Assembly (NCBI GenBank): GCA_009663005.1
Contig: VIGQ01001237.1
Span: 32,501 to 53,534, forward strand
Direction: 5' to 3'
Source: Actinidia chinensis
Taxonomy: Eukaryota > Streptophyta > Magnoliopsida > Ericales > Actinidiaceae
DNA: 21,034 bases
Under the pieces are notes generated by a model, which worked only from the letters and a program-made list of their open reading frames with translations, searched no databases and was not told where the DNA came from. Made by a program: the position numbers and the translations under genes. Shown here piece after piece: positions 19,606-21,034 of the stretch (its first letter is position 1; each line of letters begins with the position of its first letter).

Positions 19606-19760
19606 AATTAAACGGCTGAGTCTTTAGTCTTCGATTGCGGCTAAGTCCCAGTCTCCGCTTGCGGAAGGTCCAATTCTCAATTTCGGCAATTCCAAGTCTA
19701 TATTGTGGCAAAGTCCGTCCTCCGATTTGGGCAAGAGTCCAAGTCCTCCGATTTGCGGCT
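19606..19760 (+). repeat. Iterated U3 motif, about seven copies (3' LTR)
   Basis: Copies of the word seen in the 5' LTR: attaaacggct (19607), cgattgcggct (19632), ccgcttgcgg (19655), aatttcggc (19679), tattgtggc (19701), ccgatttgggc (19722) and ccgatttgcggct (19748). The last two form a ~26-bp tandem pair that is a single unit in the 5' LTR. Confidence 0.65.
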
Positions 19761-19802
19761 TACTGACATCATTTGCTTAAGTCTCTCTTCCTAGGTTTTC
19801 TC

Positions 19803-19810
19803 TATAAAAT
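19803..19810 (+). promoter_or_regulatory. TATA box of element A 3' LTR
   Basis: The sequence tataaaat matches the 5' LTR tataaata in position after ggttttctc. It could direct read-out transcription into the right flank beyond 20063. Confidence 0.55.
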
Positions 19811-20063
19811 AGATATTGAAGTCTAGGAGATGATAAAAGGTAGCTAAGGCTAAGAGAGAGAAGAAAGAGTTGTGAGAGATTGTAATCCTAATTTTATTTT
19901 AGGGAATGCTACTCGGTGTGGCCGTGATGTATCTTAGCATGGCCGAACCACGTAAAAAATCTCTGTGTCCCTTTGATGTTTGGTTTCTTACTTGCTTGTT
20001 TGTGTGGAGTTATTATTCCCGATCCATTATGGTTAAGACGCATTGTTTGTTTTTAATCCAACA

Positions 20064-21034
20064 CCAGTCCAGCTGTTGACATCGTTTTCTCAGAGCACAA
20101 ACCTTTCTTCTCATTCTCACACTGTGCTGCTAGATGCCACAGTGTTTAACATGGCAAATGTGCAAATTAAGGAAGCATCATTCTTTTTATGTCCAATTCG
20201 CAAAGACCTTGCATAGTTGATGACTTGCTATGTGAATCATCAATGTTTAATAGTCCTTATGCTTGCTCTTAAAAGTGTGATTATTTCAAGCATAGAAACT
20301 TATCAGTGCAGAATAATACTCGAGTAACCCTGACTGCCATTTCTCCTCGGAACTATTATTGGAAAGTTTGAATTGAGTTGCAAATTGAAAAAATAAAAGA
20401 ATTAAAAGCCATAAATGGGTTGGTTTGGAAAAGGGTGGTTTCTAATAACTACGGTGTTTAAACTATAAAAATAATGTATTAAGGTCGCAAAAATTTGAAT
20501 CCAGCCCTAACTTCATTACTCTCATTTTAACTCAATCGAAGTCTTATTTATGGTAATGATATTATCATAGTATTTAGCAATTAAGGTTTATTTTTTTTCT
20601 AAAGAGTGTTTTTTTGATGATTAAGGTTTTGAGAATTGTATTGAATACATAGATGCAAAGGAAACGAAGCATCACATGTCCCAATGTCAAGGTTGTTATA
20701 CATAATCAAATATATGTACAACCTCTAGTGTAAATAAAAAATTTCACACCCGTAATCAGTCCCAACAAACATTGAAACTATTAGAAAAAAAAAATCCTAA
20801 ACCTAGGTCATGGGGAAATTGAGATTTACTCTTGAACCAACCAAGAGGTTTTTAGCCAACCATTGATGATGAAGAACTCATTCCCAGTTGGGGGTCTACC
20901 AACAATAAGTAACACAAGAATCAAAATAAAAACAAGTAATTAAGAGCATGAAAGTAAATACAACAATAAATTGAAAGCTAAACTACGTGCACTAAATGAT
21001 TAAAGTATTTTGGGAGCAGGGGACTAAAAACAGC
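20064..21034. other. AT-rich right flank, no gene seen
   Basis: No ORF of note. Poly-A/T tracts occur at about 20590-20600 and 20787-20798. The last 250 bases are A-rich. I cannot tell whether they belong to another transposon continuing outside the window. Confidence 0.4.

Larger units (their letters stand above)
15075..20063 (+). mobile_element. Ty1/copia LTR retrotransposon, element A (Tork/Tnt1-like)
   Basis: Direct LTRs at 15075-15547 and 19566-20063 bracket, in order, a primer-binding site, gag with a zinc-knuckle remnant, aspartic protease, integrase, RT, RNase H and a polypurine tract. The ~5-kb length is complete for copia. Wording such as a GYG/NDFGYRFWD-type integrase end, DLPKGRRP at the RT start and a VTIEKLKLC-like C-terminus fits the Tork lineage that includes Tnt1. 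The outer flanks read aaagt (15070-15074) and ccagt (20064-20068), a 3-of-5 match that may be an eroded target duplication. Frameshifts are frequent throughout; copying would depend on other elements. Confidence 0.92.
19566..20063 (+). repeat. 3' LTR of copia element A
   Basis: It begins tgttagttatgtgaag, the usual copia LTR start, and ends ttttaatccaaca. At 498 bp it is 25 bp longer than the 5' LTR; most of the difference lies in the iterated U3 region. It is followed by ccagt, a weak match to the aaagt before the 5' LTR. Confidence 0.92.

Noticed and set aside
1..21034. CRISPR arrays, bacterial operons, phage or plasmid systems
   Set aside because: No regularly spaced repeats, no dense collinear ORFs with ribosome-binding sites; the copia elements, MITEs and PPR relic mark plant nuclear DNA.

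Overview
This window looks like nuclear DNA from a flowering plant, probably a eudicot. It is AT-rich, carries miniature inverted-repeat elements, two Ty1/copia LTR retrotransposons primed by initiator-tRNA(Met)-type sites, and the wreck of a plant pentatricopeptide-repeat (PPR) gene. I see no intact long protein-coding gene; every long coding stretch is broken by frameshifts and stops.

Layout. (a) 1-1172: a cluster of small non-autonomous elements, namely a MITE-like inverted repeat (131-559), a CCGG/GTTGAAC-rich block (785-905) and a second inverted-repeat element with CAGTGGC/GCCACTG ends (945-1172). (b) 1173-2557: AT-rich sequence without a supportable gene. (c) 2558-5050, plus strand: a PPR pseudogene collinear, as far as I recall that family, with the Arabidopsis At4g01570-type protein, decayed along its whole length. 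(d) 6195-11456, minus strand: copia element B with ~210-bp LTRs, a perfect 13-base primer-binding site, a polypurine tract and decayed gag-protease-integrase-RT-RNase H. (e) 11457-15074: spacer with a strong hairpin (12154-12266), a two-unit tandem duplication (14162-14691) and one short unexplained ORF (14723-14950, minus). (f) 15075-20063, plus strand: copia element A, Tork/Tnt1-like, with ~475-500-bp LTRs whose U3 carries an iterated motif, present in about five copies in one LTR and seven in the other. (g) 20064-21034: AT-rich tail without recognisable genes.

The two copia elements lie head to head: their 5' LTRs are the inner ones, about 3.6 kb apart, and would transcribe away from each other. 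In both, the domain order is gag, protease, integrase, RT, RNase H. Element A still shows the codons of the integrase D-D-E triad and the RT YVDD motif although its frame is lost. In element B the RT motif has decayed (first Asp to Gly). Small indels are frequent in three unrelated loci (PPR, element A, element B), so either all are old, or the assembly has residual indel errors; that should be settled before calling any of them dead. I found no convincing new biological system. The most interesting items are the U3 repeat-number difference, the uniform indel load, the hairpin and the unexplained ORF.
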